Shown here: piece by piece, positions 12,110 to 22,659 of the stretch
Position numbering within the stretch: position 1 is the first letter of the stretch
How the letters are laid out: each line of letters starts with the position of its first letter
Assembly: GCF_037893015.1 (NCBI RefSeq)
Contig: NC_133662.1
Coordinates: forward strand, 199,642,550-199,706,549
DNA length: 64,000 nucleotides
Direction of reading: 5' to 3'
Source of the DNA: Macrotis lagotis
Taxonomy: Eukaryota; Chordata; Mammalia; Peramelemorphia; Peramelidae
Notes under the pieces: model-generated
What the model was told of the DNA's origin: nothing
The model's database searches: none
The model's input: the letters and a program-made list of their open reading frames with translations, nothing else
Position numbers and translations under genes: made by a program

Positions 12110-12246
12110 TTTTTACTTCTTGCAAGGGACTGGTCCAGGACCATAGGGCCAGGTGGATGCTGGGCCTAAGGGGGGTGGTATGGAAGCTCCGGGCCTCTTG
12201 ACCCCAGGATCAGGGATCTCTCTGCTGTGCCAATCAGCTACCTTAC
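12110..12246 (-). mobile_element. Antisense SINE-derived segment within HAL1 copy 2, shared with copy 3
   Basis: Starts 'acttcttgcaagg' and ends 'tgtgccaatcagctacc', the reverse complement of a GC-rich variant of the marsupial SINE. It is bounded by HAL1 sequences 'agtggtcagatataacacat' upstream and 'cagagtgaaaggagaaagaa' downstream. The same boundaries enclose the SINE at 60640-60777 of copy 3, so it was probably part of the parental element. Confidence 0.75.
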
Positions 12247-12439
12247 AGCAGAGTCAGAGTGAAAGGAGAAAGAAAATATAGTACATGGTAGTGGAGAAAT
12301 GCGAAAGGAAGGATTTGCAATCAGCAATGGCAATGGTGGAAAAATATGGAAGTAACTTTTGTGATGGACTTATCATAAAGAATGTGATCCACCCATGACA
12401 GAGTTGGTGGTGTTTGAACACAGACTGAAGCACATTTAT

Positions 12440-12616
12440 TATATTATTATTATTATTATTATTATTATTAGGGGAGTAGTGCAGGGCAAATGGGGCTGGG
12501 TGGCCTGCCTGAGGCCTCATAGCAAGGTGATCGGTTGGGTGTTGGAGGCCGGATTTGGACCTCGGTGCTCCTGGCTCAAGGGCCAATGCTCTGTCTGCCA
12601 CCCAGCCACCCCTAGA
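12440..12616 (-). mobile_element. Antisense SINE nested in HAL1 copy 2, with (ATT)n tail
   Basis: Tail complement is (TTA)n at 12440-12470, then 'gcagggcaaatggggctggg', 'tgttggaggccggatttgga' and 'caatgctctgtctgccaccc'. Same GC-rich subtype as the segment above. Absent from copy 3 at the matching place, so it is a private insertion. Confidence 0.8.
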
Positions 12617-12639
12617 ATTATTATTATTTTATTTTATTT

Positions 12640-12801
12640 GGGGTCCTTTTCTCCCCTTATTTTGGTTTTTGCAGGGCAGTGGGGTTCAGGTGGCTTGCAT
12701 GTCACACAGCTGGTTGATTGTTGGGTGTACGGGGCTGGATGTGGGTTCAGGTGCTCATGACTCCATGACTTTTGCTCTGTCCATTATGCTACTTGGCCAT
12801 A
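12640..12801 (-). mobile_element. Second antisense SINE nested in HAL1 copy 2
   Basis: 'tttttgcagggcagtggggt', 'tcacacagctggttgattgt' and 'tgctctgtccattatgctac' follow the antisense SINE order. It lies directly downstream of the previous SINE in the same orientation; it too is absent from copy 3. Confidence 0.75.
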
Positions 12802-13000
12802 CCTACAATTATTACTATTATTTTTTTAAATATTAATTTTTTTCTCTCCCCTTTACTTTATTGCTCAAGCGAGTCTATATTTATAGGGGAGGGGGCATTT
12901 CATTTACTCTTGAACAAGAATATTTTATTAATGTATAAAAACATTATTTGTACAAAATGAGAATAAATATTAAATAAAAAAAGACTTAAAAAAAAGAAAA

Positions 13001-13015
13001 AAAGCTATGACAATA
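13001..13015. repeat. Target-site duplication, right, of HAL1 copy 2
   Basis: aaagctatgacaata, directly after the A-rich tail, identical to 9762-9776. Confidence 0.92.
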
Positions 13016-13820
13016 ATAGTGACAATAGTGATGACTTTTGACTGATAGACTACTATCCTTTTCCATGTTATAATATAAAAACCTTTCATTAAAGTTTACT
13101 GAAAGTTTTAAAGATAGTCTTTGGAAGGAAAATGCTTGTACCATTTATTTGAAAAGCACTATCTATAAAAGAAATGAGTAATTCTGGCTAACAAAAAACT
13201 TCTAGCTGATTAGGTGGTGAGCTCAGGTTTTTATCTCTTGCAGAAGGAATATAAGGGATTATAACAATTAAATTTCATAATTATGGGATAAAAATCTTGA
13301 TCACTACATCTTAGCTTTAATTCTGTGAAAGTGATATAGAAATAGCCACCTGTGCCTGGGAGAGACAACCAGTTTAACATTGTGTAAGCCATCAAAGTTG
13401 TCGTCTTTGAGATCTGGTAGGACAGAAAATAGTTGAATATTTCTTAAAGTTTCATATCAGTGCACTTCTGGCATAATGATAGTACAGAAAAATTCACAAA
13501 TACCTTATTTTCTCAATATCTAACTATTTATTACAATGTATTTTTTTTCAACTCAAGAACAGATGACAAAAATTCATCTTATTTAGTGAATCTTTGGTTG
13601 TTAACTGAAATGCATGTTGTATCCAATAAACAATTTCCTGTTCTGGCTGCATCCATGGGATTAGACAGTGGGGAACACTCAAGGTCATCAGCATAATCAC
13701 TGTCCAAACAGCTCTGTTTCTCAGGGATACCAATGATATGTCAGGGTCTCTCTCCCTTGAGAATCTATTGATTTTGTAATGAAAAAAAGATAAAAGCCTC
13801 AGATATTCATTTTTTCTTTC
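13016..13820. other. Unassigned sequence
   Basis: No gene or named repeat recognised. Short open frames at 13460-13733 on both strands have no domain signature. Confidence 0.4.
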
Positions 13821-13824
13821 TCTC

Positions 13825-14060
13825 TCCTTAAATACCTTGTATTGGTTTTATTGCTTTCATATATCTATATAGCAATTATTTTATTTATTATACAAATTCT
13901 TATATACATTATGCATATTATCACCCTCATGGACTGTATAGAGATAGACTGTGAATTCCTAAGAATAGGTATTCTTCCCACTTTTGTCTATATATCCTGC
14001 ACATCTGGAACTTAATTGATGATCAAAAAGTGCCTGTTGTTTGATAAATTGGTTAATTTT
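13825..14060 (+). mobile_element. L2 LINE 3' end
   Basis: 'aataccttgtattggtttta', 'agactgtgaattcctaagaa' and 'ttgatgatcaaaaagtgcct' follow the order of the L2 3' untranslated end (TACCTTGTATTTATTTT, GACTGTGAGCTCCTTGAGGGCAGG, GTGCTCAATAAATGCTTGTTG). Degraded. Confidence 0.6.
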
Positions 14061-14414
14061 CAGTATTGGGATTTAATGTCTCAGAATTTAAGGTTCTACT
14101 AACCATTTTTGAAGTTCATCATCATAAAATATAGGATCATGATTACTAGTGATAGTCATATAATGTTAAAAGGAACAGTAAATTGAGGGAAGGTATTTGT
14201 GAGATGTTTCAATTTATTTTTACAAAATATTCTACATAATAAAATATAGTATTCTGGACAGAGAGCGATTAGCAAGTTTGCAATCTTAGCATTTTCTTCA
14301 CGTATTCTCTTCAACTCCCATATTTGATTAATTGGCAAGAGTTTGTTTTGTTCTTTCTAAAACATATTATTCAAATTCATCTCCATTTCTCCACTTACAT
14401 AGCCTCCACCCTAT

Positions 14415-14690
14415 ATAGTCATCAATCAAAAAGTATTTACCAAGTACTATGTGTAAGAGAAATGGCCAGATGCTGGAGATACAAAGATAAAGAGGACCTA
14501 TTCTTGAGTTTACATTCTCTTGGGTGAAATACCAGAAATATATATCTACATATATCTACATGTATTTATAACTATGTTGTACATACATAGGGTTGTGTTA
14601 TATGTGTATATTTATATATGTATGGACATTATATACATATATCATAAGCATATATAGAACAATTATGAAATAAATATCAGACAGTTAAAT
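14415..14690 (+). repeat. Repeat A, 5' part, with TA-rich expansion
   Basis: 'caaaaagtatttaccaagta' and 'gatgctggagatacaaagat' match repeat A, followed by 'tgagtttacattctcttggg' and then an AT-rich array (14535-14660). The array sits where this repeat naturally has a short TATATA stretch. Confidence 0.5.
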
Positions 14691-14994
14691 ACAAGATAAT
14701 TAGGGAGATATGTCACTAAGAGTCTTGAGTGGACTAATAGAATAGCCTTCTAATTGGTCTCCCTGTTTTAGATTTTTTTTTTACCTTTCCTAATTAGTCA
14801 TCTTCACAACTGCCAAAAATCAAATTTACAAAGTTCTAATTAAAATTTTTAAAACTTGTGATTACTTTAGAATAAATATCTATTTCTCAGTCTCTTATTC
14901 TTTACTATCTGTTTTCCATAATTTCATTCTAACCTTTTGTCTAAATGTGTCAATCTATCATCCATTTCAATTCAAGTAGGGATTGTTTTATTCT

Positions 14995-15242
14995 TTGGAC
15001 AGGTGACACAATGGATAAAATGCTCGACCTGCAATTAGGAAGATCTGAATTTAAATATAAACCGTATTTTCTTGCTACATAACCCTTAATTCACTTAACC
15101 TGTTTAATTTAAATCCCCTAGACAAAGAAAAGGTAAACCACTCTAGTATCTTGGTCAAGAAATCCTACAAACAGTATTGGTAGATTATGATCCACAGAGT
15201 CACAAAAAGTTGTATAAAACTGAAAAATCAAGCAACAACAAA
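14995..15242 (+). mobile_element. Long-form marsupial SINE (MAR1-like), sense
   Basis: Head 'gacaggtgacacaatggata', body 'aggaagatctgaatttaaat', 'cattcacttaacctg'-like core. Then comes the long-form extension 'ggtaaaccactctagtatct' and 'tccacagagtcacaaaaagt', ending 'actgaaaaatcaagcaacaa'. The extension is the same module seen in antisense at 26.85, 39.18 and 56.1 kb. Confidence 0.8.
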
Positions 15243-15639
15243 ATTATCTTTTACAATATATTTCATTAATATAAGATACTTGTCTTGAAACAGTTTGCAT
15301 GATGTAAAAATAGAAGCAAAATTAATCCATTATTTGTTTATATATCATTATGCAAACAAGAGTATAAGAGATGTCATCAGAAAGAAGCATAAATATTTTT
15401 AAAAATAGTCAGTCACATAGCAAGAATAGAACATAACCAGTAGAAATTGGAAGTTCTGCTGATATTTGTAAATTACCAAGAGAGACAGGAAAAGAGACAG
15501 CTTATTGGGTTCATCCTTTCTAATACAGTTATGAGAAGAAAAGTTTAAAGATGGGCAGTAATAGGTGGATTGCATTGTACAACACTGCAGGGAATATACA
15601 AATCTATGTTCTATAATCTGGTCTGCTGCTTATTGAAGG

Positions 15640-15860
15640 TTTTGTGGCAGTATTGATAGAGAACCAAACTTGGAATTAGACTTACTATACTGTGTAACCA
15701 TGTACAAGTCACTTAATCTCTGTTCACCTTGGTTTCATTATCTGTAAAATATAAGTAACAATCTCACCTCTTTAAAGGGTTGTTGTAAGGATCAAATGAG
15801 TATGTGTAAGGTATTTTCCAAACTTCAAATTTCTATATAAATGTTAGTTATTATTCTTTA
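15640..15860 (+). mobile_element. MIR-like SINE, sense
   Basis: MIR order is clear: 'tgtgtaaccatgtacaagtc', 'cttggtttcattatctgtaa', 'gttgttgtaaggatcaaatg', and the 3' end 'tatataaatgttagttatta'. Confidence 0.8.
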
Positions 15861-15911
15861 CGATTGTATCACTAGAATTTTAACCTAATAGCCACAATTA
15901 ATTCTTTTTTC

Positions 15912-16350
15912 AACAGTTTTTTCTTTTTTTTTCCAATTACATGCAAAGAGAGTTTTCAACATTCATCCTTTTGAAAGATTTTAAGTTCCACAATTTTCTA
16001 ACATCTTCCTTTGTCTTGCCCCTTCCCAAGGCAGTAAACCATCTGATATAGGTTGTACACATATAATCTGTATATAATATATTTCCTTATTATTCATATT
16101 GTGAAAGAAGAATTAGAGCTATGGGGGAAAACCTATGAGAAAGAAAGAAACAAGAAAAAGAAGTTTAAAAGTGAATATAGTGTGTTTTACTCTACAGAAG
16201 ACTTCTTAGTTTTTCCTCTGGATGTGGATGACATTTTCCTTAATAAATCTCTCAGAATCGTACTGGACCACTGATCTGCTGACAGGAGCTGTGTCCATCA
16301 CAGTTGATCATCTCACAATTACTGTTAATGCCACAATTAATTCCTTATTG
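15912..16350 (-). mobile_element. Antisense L1 3' UTR (marsupial type)
   Basis: 'ttccaattacatgcaaagag', 'agttttcaacattcatcctt', 'accatctgatataggttgta', 'ctctggatgtggatgacatt' and 'cagttgatcatctcacaatt' occur in the order of the marsupial L1 3' end read on the opposite strand. The same block is repeated at 61.3 kb. Confidence 0.82.
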
Positions 16351-16497
16351 ATTCATACAGACTCCCTATGCCTGAAATGTATTTCTTGTTCATCTCTGTG
16401 TTTAAGGTTTGTCTTCCTTCCAGGCTTAGTTCAGAAACCTCTTCTGACTTGAAACCTTTCCTATTCCATGTTCTTAGATTTCTCTCATTCTGAAAAT

Positions 16498-16602
16498 CAA
16501 CTTGCATTTATTTATCTATGTATCTATCTATGTATTCATTCATTTATTTATTCATTCATTCATTTATTTATTCATCTATCTATTTATTTATTTATATATT
16601 TA
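16498..16602. repeat. Tetranucleotide (ATTT/ATCT/ATTC)n array
   Basis: Imperfect 4-bp repeat inside the L2 3' region; the Tyr/Ile/Phe-rich open frame across it is an artefact. Confidence 0.9.
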
Positions 16603-16708
16603 GTTAGTGTGAATTTTCATTCACTCTGCCTAGAATATAAGTTTTTTAGGGCAAGTATTTTTTTCCCTATTTTTGTCTCTGCTAGGTCAGCACACATTAA
16701 TATATACA

Positions 16709-16709
16709 T

Positions 16710-16778
<69 letters not shown>
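16709..16778. repeat. (TA)n(GA)n compound microsatellite
   Basis: About 24 bp of TA followed by about 45 bp of GA, inside the L2 3' end. Confidence 0.95.
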
Positions 16779-16779
<1 letters not shown>

Positions 16780-16810
16780 ATAGTATTTAATAAATGTGTG
16801 CTGAATAGAG

Positions 16811-17470
16811 CATGTTCCTTTGTAACCCCTCTGTATGGCACTTGGAAAGCACTTAATGATTTCTTTTGACTAACCCTGTGCTGCCAAATTATGACTATTT
16901 GGGAAAATAGTAATTCTGTCTTTTATCACCATTAATGTCCTAGATAGATGGAGAGGGCCTTTTTTGCATTTGAGGGGAGATGCTGTCAATTCCAACAAAT
17001 TTATCCCAGCATCTTTGTCCATCATTACTCAGCTTGGAGCTGAAAGTCTAATTCTCCTTAGGAGTGGAGTTTAGAGGCTTCCATCAATATTAACTTCATT
17101 GACTATTATTTGCAAAGATTGCCACTCATCAATCTGTTTCCATGGATTGCCATGAGCATTTGAGTATGAACCCTCAAATGACCAGGCAAACAAATAGCAT
17201 TCCCTATAAGGAGAGATGCCAATACCATTGCAAATAAGATTACATAATTTTCTCATTAGGATTATGGTAGATAAAGATGATGAAAAGAAATGACTATATG
17301 TTCTCTGAGATTTGAGACCTTTTTTCAATAAAAGGACTCTCCTGGCTGTCATTATTGTTGATTTCTAAACCACAACACTGAAACTGCAATGAAAAAGGAC
17401 AGAAAACCAATGTGGTTGCTCTAGTTACTCATAGACTGAGATTATTAACTTTTCTTCACCCATAACTTTC
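16811..17470. other. Repeat-free non-coding stretch
   Basis: I recognise no interspersed repeat, gene or low-complexity tract across about 650 bp, which is unusual here. It contains several TAAT and ATTA cores (for example 'caccattaatgtcctagata'). No frame is convincing. Function unknown; see findings. Confidence 0.35.
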
Positions 17471-17475
17471 CCATC

Positions 17476-17478
<3 letters not shown>

Positions 17479-17518
<40 letters not shown>
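17479..17518. repeat. (AT)n microsatellite
   Basis: Pure AT/TA dinucleotides. Confidence 0.95.
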
Positions 17519-17521
<3 letters not shown>

Positions 17522-17539
17522 ATTCATATATGTAATCTT

Positions 17540-19640
17540 TTTCAAATCTAATCAACATCTTCTATCAGCTTTCATTTTTAATCTCTCTTTTCAAATCTGT
17601 CATTGTTTAACAAACACTCTTCCTCTTCATCCTGATCCCACAAAACATTGTAACTTCTTGATTCATCAACCTCAACTCCCATAATTTACATCTCCACTCT
17701 ATTTTAGTCAGTACAGGGATGATCATTGCTTAGACCTCATCATCCCCCCAAAGTTTTCCACTACCCACAATTTCGATGGTAATTTCATGTCCTCCTCCTC
17801 CCTCTTCTCCTTCTCCTTCTCCTTCTCCTCTTTCTCCTCCTCCTCCTCCTTCTTCTTCACCTTTCTTTGCATCCCTCATACTTAACATAGTACAAAGTCC
17901 TTAGTGTTTAATTACTTGTTGATAGACAGTTTGACTCTCCCTCTATTCTTGCCTTATTGTAGCTATTGGAGATCATTTGTCCTCTCCTATTTACATCTGT
18001 GTGGCTTTCCACCATGTCTACTCTTGTCCTTCCTTCTTCTTTTCACAGTTTTACTCCTATGAGTTAGCAGGTTTACTGTACATTTTCCTCCATCTTCAAA
18101 TAGCTAATTGATTTCCATCTTCAATTGTCTGCTGTTATTGTTCCTACTTCTGAGACACTGGATACTGAGAGAATTGTAGAACCCTGCTAGCTGGGTCCAC
18201 CGTAAAATTATGTAATCTAATTTCAGTTGGACTGACATTGATATATGGTAATCCTTTTTTCATCTCTTGATTGACTCTCTATCATGTTCCTTAAAATGAT
18301 TACCATCACCAACTTTTCCCAGTCTTCTTAAGCATCAATTGTCATCCTCTCTCTCATAAAGTGACTATACCTCGCATAGGAATTTAAGGTCATTTGTCAT
18401 AAGCAGGCTCACATATTCAACCCTTCCTTAAAATGAAAAAAACCACCTTCTTCCCTTTTATGCAGATGTGGAGAACTCTGAATGTACAATACTACAAATA
18501 CTTATAGTCTCAGTTGCTATGTTCATTACTTTTGCTAAACTGATTTGTCTTTAATTCTTTTTGTTCTGTTATAAAGGATGTCTCTGTAAAGAGGGGAGAA
18601 CAGAAAGAAATATTGAAATGAAATTGATGTCTAAACAAAATTAAGATTTTAAAAATCCTTCTACATCTTCCCCTGCATTTTTCTTCTGTGCTTTAGTATT
18701 TAGGGAAAAGGGGTGTTTTCCTTGCCAAGACTAAAATCAATATGTGGACTCAACAGTGCCTAGAAATTTTGGGGGGAATTTCTCCCATTGAGTATTCTCT
18801 TTCTATCACATGCTGTCTTTCTCCATTTTTTTCAATCATCTAAAACATATTCTAATTTTTCCCAATTTCAAAAACTTTCACTTCCATTTTTTAAGTTATC
18901 ATTCCAAATTTCCTCACTTTCAAGCCAAATTCTTAAAAAAAGAACAATTTACATTTGCTTTTTTACTTCCTCACCTTCCACTTTCTTTTTGGAATTAGAG
19001 ATTCTCAGTCAGAAAGTTTCTCAAAATCACTTTGTTCAACCTGTATTTTAATTTTTTTTTATTTTTAAGGCAATTGGGCTAAGTGACATGCCAAAGATCA
19101 CACAGCTAGCAAGTCTTAAGTGTTTCAGGTCAAATTTGAACTGAACTCCTCCTGGCTCCAGTGCTGGTGCTCTATCTACTGCATCTCCTAACTGCCCCAG
19201 TTCAACCCATATTTTTAAAAAAATCCCTTCTCTAACAATCAATAGTCTTCTTTTTTGCTCACCCCTCTACCATCTATTTTTCAACTCCAAAGTTTATTGA
19301 TGATTTCTTTATGACTGTATAAGACATCGTTTTTGTCAGTTCTCATGAGGCTGCTACCATTGTTAATTTACCCTTTCTTCTGTTGATTTCTACATATGTG
19401 CTTTCTCCTGGTTCTCTTTCCACTTCATCAAGCAGCTCTCATCCTCTACAAATGGGAATGCCTCTCTAGGCTCTAGTCCCAACTCTCCTTTCTCTTTTCT
19501 CTAGACTTCATTCCTTGGTTATTTCATCTACTCTCATGGAGTTCACCATCATCTCCAAGTATGGTTTGAAACTATGGATGTACATTTCTCCTAATTCAGG
19601 TTTTCCCATTGGTAGTTCCTTTCCATTTTAATAAAGAAAC
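17540..19640 (+). mobile_element. Heavily decayed L2 coding region, with SINE insertion
   Basis: Pyrimidine-rich plus strand typical of L2 ORF2. The clearest block is 19380-19640: 'tctcctggttctctttccac', 'tctaggctctagtcccaact', 'ccttggttatttcatctact' and 'ctctcatggagttcaccatc'. This is equivalent to the L2 stretch GVPQGSVLGPLLF...YSLGDLISSHGFNYHLYADD. Upstream of 19060 the assignment is weaker and other repeats could be mixed in. A CTT/CTC-rich low-complexity run lies at 17795-17860. Confidence 0.5.
19066..19200 (-). mobile_element. Antisense marsupial SINE
   Basis: 'aaggcaattgggctaagtga', 'gatcacacagctagcaagtc', 'caaatttgaactgaactcct' and 'tgctctatctactgcatctc' follow the standard antisense order. 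It interrupts the L2-like region. Confidence 0.88.
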
Positions 19641-20339
19641 TGAGGAATCACTTGAATGATGTAACTGAGCTGCCCGTTCTAAATCTATGCTTATTTGCTG
19701 AATATATCAGTAATTCCACATAACACTATACAGAGATTAAAGTTAAATAGTTATCTCATGGTTCCAGAATAAGTAGTTCCTCCAACTCCTGTTTCCTTGG
19801 GCATCCATAAGCCTATAGAATAGATATCGTGGTATAACAACCATGTTTAATAGAAGGCCTAAGAGGAATATAGAGAGGTTTTTTTAAAAAAAAATTTCCC
19901 TCTGAGTTCTAAAAGCTGTTCATTAAACCATCTCATAAACACGGGTTAGTGGCCTGGTGCCCTGGAAAAGATGATGACTGCCATCTACTGGACTCATACT
20001 GAACTGCAGAGAGTGGCCACAGGCCATGCTGAAGGAATGTATATCATTTAAATGCCAGAGGACTTATCTTGATCCTTAAGGTACTACAGAGAACTATGAG
20101 CAGAACAGAGCCTACCAAACAAATGGGGATGAGCACCGCCTTATGGAGAAGAGCTGAATTGTGGGAGCAGTGGAGCAGAAGTGAATATTGGTAAACTGAC
20201 TTCGGTGAGACAGCAAATAGCAGGAATAGCAAGGAAACTACCAGTGAGATCTGCCCTGAGGAGGGGAGCTAAGGAAAGTAAGGAGCCTGAATCACCTTCC
20301 ATGTTCCCCATTGACCCAAACCCAAGTTTGAGTCCAACC
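19641..20339. other. Unassigned, locally GC-richer sequence
   Basis: The part from about 19940 to 20340 is visibly less AT-rich than its surroundings and matches no repeat I recognise. The open frame at 20181-20390 (plus) runs into the downstream MIR, so I do not call a gene. It could be an unrecognised LTR fragment or a unique segment. Confidence 0.3.
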
Positions 20340-20548
20340 AATACTATTGATGAGTTGACAGAACCTGGGCAAGTCATCTTACCTCTCTGAGACTCCATTT
20401 GCCCAAATTTCCTTGAGCTTATGTAAAATAAATATAATAATACATCTAATGCTTATTTCTAAAGATTGTTGGGTGATTTGAATGAGAAAAACCTAGGAAA
20501 TGCCTTATAAATTTAAAGCATTCTGAATACAAACTTCTACTATAATTA
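20340..20548 (+). mobile_element. MIR-like SINE, sense
   Basis: 'cctgggcaagtcatcttacc', 'gagactccatttgcccaaat', 'cttatgtaaaataaatataa', 'gttgggtgatttgaatgaga' and 'ccttataaatttaaagcatt' give the MIR order. Confidence 0.65.
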
Positions 20549-20689
20549 TTATTTTTGAAGCAATAAAAGAGGATCTGCAGTTTAGAAAGAAAGAAGAAAA
20601 AGGACACGGGCATGGGGAGGTGAATCTGGACACATCCAAATGTTTCAGGTTAAAAGGCATTCATCCAGTCAATAAACATCCATTAGGCA

Positions 20690-20702
20690 CACGTGTGTGT
20701 GT

Positions 20703-20745
<43 letters not shown>
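20690..20745. repeat. (GT)n microsatellite
   Basis: About 56 bp of GT. It directly follows 'gtcaataaacatccattagg', the 5' part of repeat A, at the point where repeat A has TATGTGCC, so it was probably seeded there. Confidence 0.95.
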
Positions 20746-21090
20746 AGAGAGACAGAAACAAAGACAGAGACACACAGAGAGAGAGAGACAAAGATAGAGA
20801 GACAGAGAGTAGGAGGAGACAGACAGACAACAGAGACAGACAGTCAGAGAGAAGAACAAGAAGAAAAAGAACAAGAAGAATAAAGACAAGAACAAGAAAC
20901 AAAAAAGGTGGAGGAGGAAGAGGAGGAGGGGAAGAGGAGAAAAAAGAATGGAAGAAAGGAAAGAAAAAAGAAAGGGGGAAAGAGGGAGGAAAGGAAAGAA
21001 AGGAGGGGTACAGAAAAGGAGGGAGAGGAGAAAGGAAAAGAGGAAGGGAAAGAGAAGGAAGGAAGGAAGGAAGGAAGGAAGGAAGGAAGC
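20746..21090. repeat. 345-bp nearly pure purine tract
   Basis: Plus strand is almost entirely A and G from the end of the GT array to the (GGAA)n run at 21056-21088, with C only in scattered GACA units early on. All open frames here (Arg/Lys/Glu/Gly-rich on plus, Ser/Phe/Leu-rich on minus) are compositional artefacts. Confidence 0.92.
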
Positions 21091-21762
21091 CCTATTCCTG
21101 CTTTAAGGAATATACTCCATGCTAATAGAGGAGACAATGGATAAACAACTATGCAATAAACAATGTTTTCAGAGTAGATGAATGAAATCTTAAAGGGTAA
21201 GACACTTCTTAAGTGGAGGAACCAGGAAAGATCTCCTGAAGAATATAGGATTGTAATTAAATCCTAAAGGGGAAAAAAGAGAAGGTAAAAGGATGAGGTG
21301 AAGTTGGAGAATATTTCAGGCAGAGAGCACAAGTAATGCATGGACACAGAGACATTTGATATTCTAGGAGCTACAACCAGACCAAAGTAGCTAAATCATA
21401 GACTGTGCGGAAAGGAATTCAGTGTAAGACCCCCATAAACACTTGGTTACAAAGAGCTTAAATACTAGGGTACTTCATATTTGTTTTTTGAGGTACTAGA
21501 GAGTTAGTGGAACTTTTTGAAAATAGGAAGGAGGGAAAGATGACATGGTGAGCGGAGAAACCCGAACTTGTTTCCAAAGGGTGCAAAGTGGTCAACCAAT
21601 AAGCATCTATAAAGCCCAGTGTTAATTATTGAAAAGATAGAGAAAGGTAAAATCAAAGTCCCTGCTTTCAATGAGCTCACATTATGATGAGGAGACAACA
21701 TGTAAACACTATATATATATATATATATACATATACGTATATATATATACATATATATATAC

Positions 21763-21813
<51 letters not shown>

Positions 21814-22000
21814 TATATATATATAATAGACAAGGGGACTGCAGGAGCCTCCTAGAGAAGAATGAAATTTGAGCTTAGTCTTAGTGAAAGCCAGGATGAT
21901 AATATTGTGAGAGGAGCAGAGCAGTGTAATACCAAATGGAGAGAATAAAAGGATCATTGAATTAAATTACAGATATGATACTTTTTATGAAATGGAGAGA
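21091..22000 (+). repeat. Two adjoining pieces of repeat A around a TA array
   Basis: 'aaggaatatactccatgcta' and 'ggagacaatggataaacaac' begin one piece. 'ggaaagatctcctgaagaat' and 'atatttcaggcagagagcac' continue it. A second copy starts at about 21600 ('aataagcatctataaagccc'), reaches 'gaggagacaacatgtaaaca', is interrupted by (TA)n, and resumes at 21835 with 'gactgcaggagcctcctaga'. Confidence 0.5.
21709..21834. repeat. (TA)n microsatellite with ACGT and ACAT interruptions
   Basis: About 126 bp of alternating TA with a few AC/GT interruptions. It can form hairpins or cruciforms and is likely unstable. Confidence 0.95.
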
Positions 22001-22655
22001 ACTATACAATTTAAGGAAGAAACAGCTGCTTGACCTCCAAGGAATGATACTATGAATTTAGACTGCCACCACATGAGAGATCATTCAGTAAGAATAAGAC
22101 AGAGGAAATAATCATTGGTGTGATTCAAGACTCCCTGAATCATTGATTCAACTATTTATTGGCCTAAAATATTTTTTTAAGAAAAGGGAGTGGGATGGGA
22201 GGAGAATGAGGAGTTGGTGAAACATCAAGAATTTTGCAAAATTGGAATTGAAATTTGATACCTCATGATATTTCTTATGTCTGTCCTAATCCACTTTAAG
22301 CAACCTTTATCTTCTCTATGCCCTATGGTAGCATGGGACATGAAAAAAACAACAACATGAGGGTCAAGACAGTGGATGACTCAAGGAGAAAATGAGACCT
22401 TTCAACCATGCCATTTGTCAGCTCTTCCTCTTATTTATATTCTTCTAAAAGTGATCATTAGAGTTAAATGCAATACTTTAGATGTCATCTGATAAGGGAT
22501 TACCACCTCATTCCTAGAAACTGAGAGTATCTTGATGAAATCCATAATTTCATTAGCCTTATCACACTACTCACTCATAGAGATTTTGCTCCACCAAGAT
22601 ATCCAGAAGACTATTCTTGAGTAAATTGAAATCTCACCCATTATTCCACTTTCTA
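22001..22655. other. Unassigned sequence
   Basis: No gene, RNA or named repeat recognised. Confidence 0.35.
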
Positions 22656-22659
22656 CTTG

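Larger units (their letters stand above)
9777..13000 (+). mobile_element. Full-length HAL1 (ORF1-only, L1-derived) retrotransposon, copy 2
   Basis: Complete element between perfect 15-bp direct repeats. It has a promoter head (ggcggggccaagatgatg) and a 747-bp GC-rich 5' UTR. An L1-type ORF1 of about 360 codons follows (10524-11604, frameshifted). About 1.4 kb of downstream sequence carries no endonuclease or RT motif, and the element ends in an A-rich tail (taaaaaaaagaaaaaa). That is the architecture of HAL1 ('half L1') elements, which must borrow ORF2 protein from L1. Three antisense SINE-like segments lie in the downstream part. The intact flanking repeats argue for a fairly young insertion, although ORF1 is already broken. 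Confidence 0.88.
16355..16810 (+). mobile_element. L2 LINE 3' end, split by microsatellites
   Basis: 'actccctatgcctgaaatgt' and 'aggcttagttcagaaacctc' match the L2 coding end. Then comes an (ATTT/ATCT) array, then 'actctgcctagaatataagt' and 'aagtatttttttccctattt', then a TA/GA array, and finally 'gtatttaataaatgtgtgct', the L2 terminus. Confidence 0.75.

Noticed and set aside
12254..12836. Overlapping frames of 90-120 codons on both strands
   Set aside because: They run across the HAL1 downstream region and the nested SINEs; the poly-Ile and poly-Asn runs are the (ATT)n tail.
20620..21144. Long Arg/Lys/Glu-rich frame and its Ser/Leu-rich antisense partners
   Set aside because: Produced by the GT array and the purine tract; no start context, no domain and no non-repetitive coding segment.
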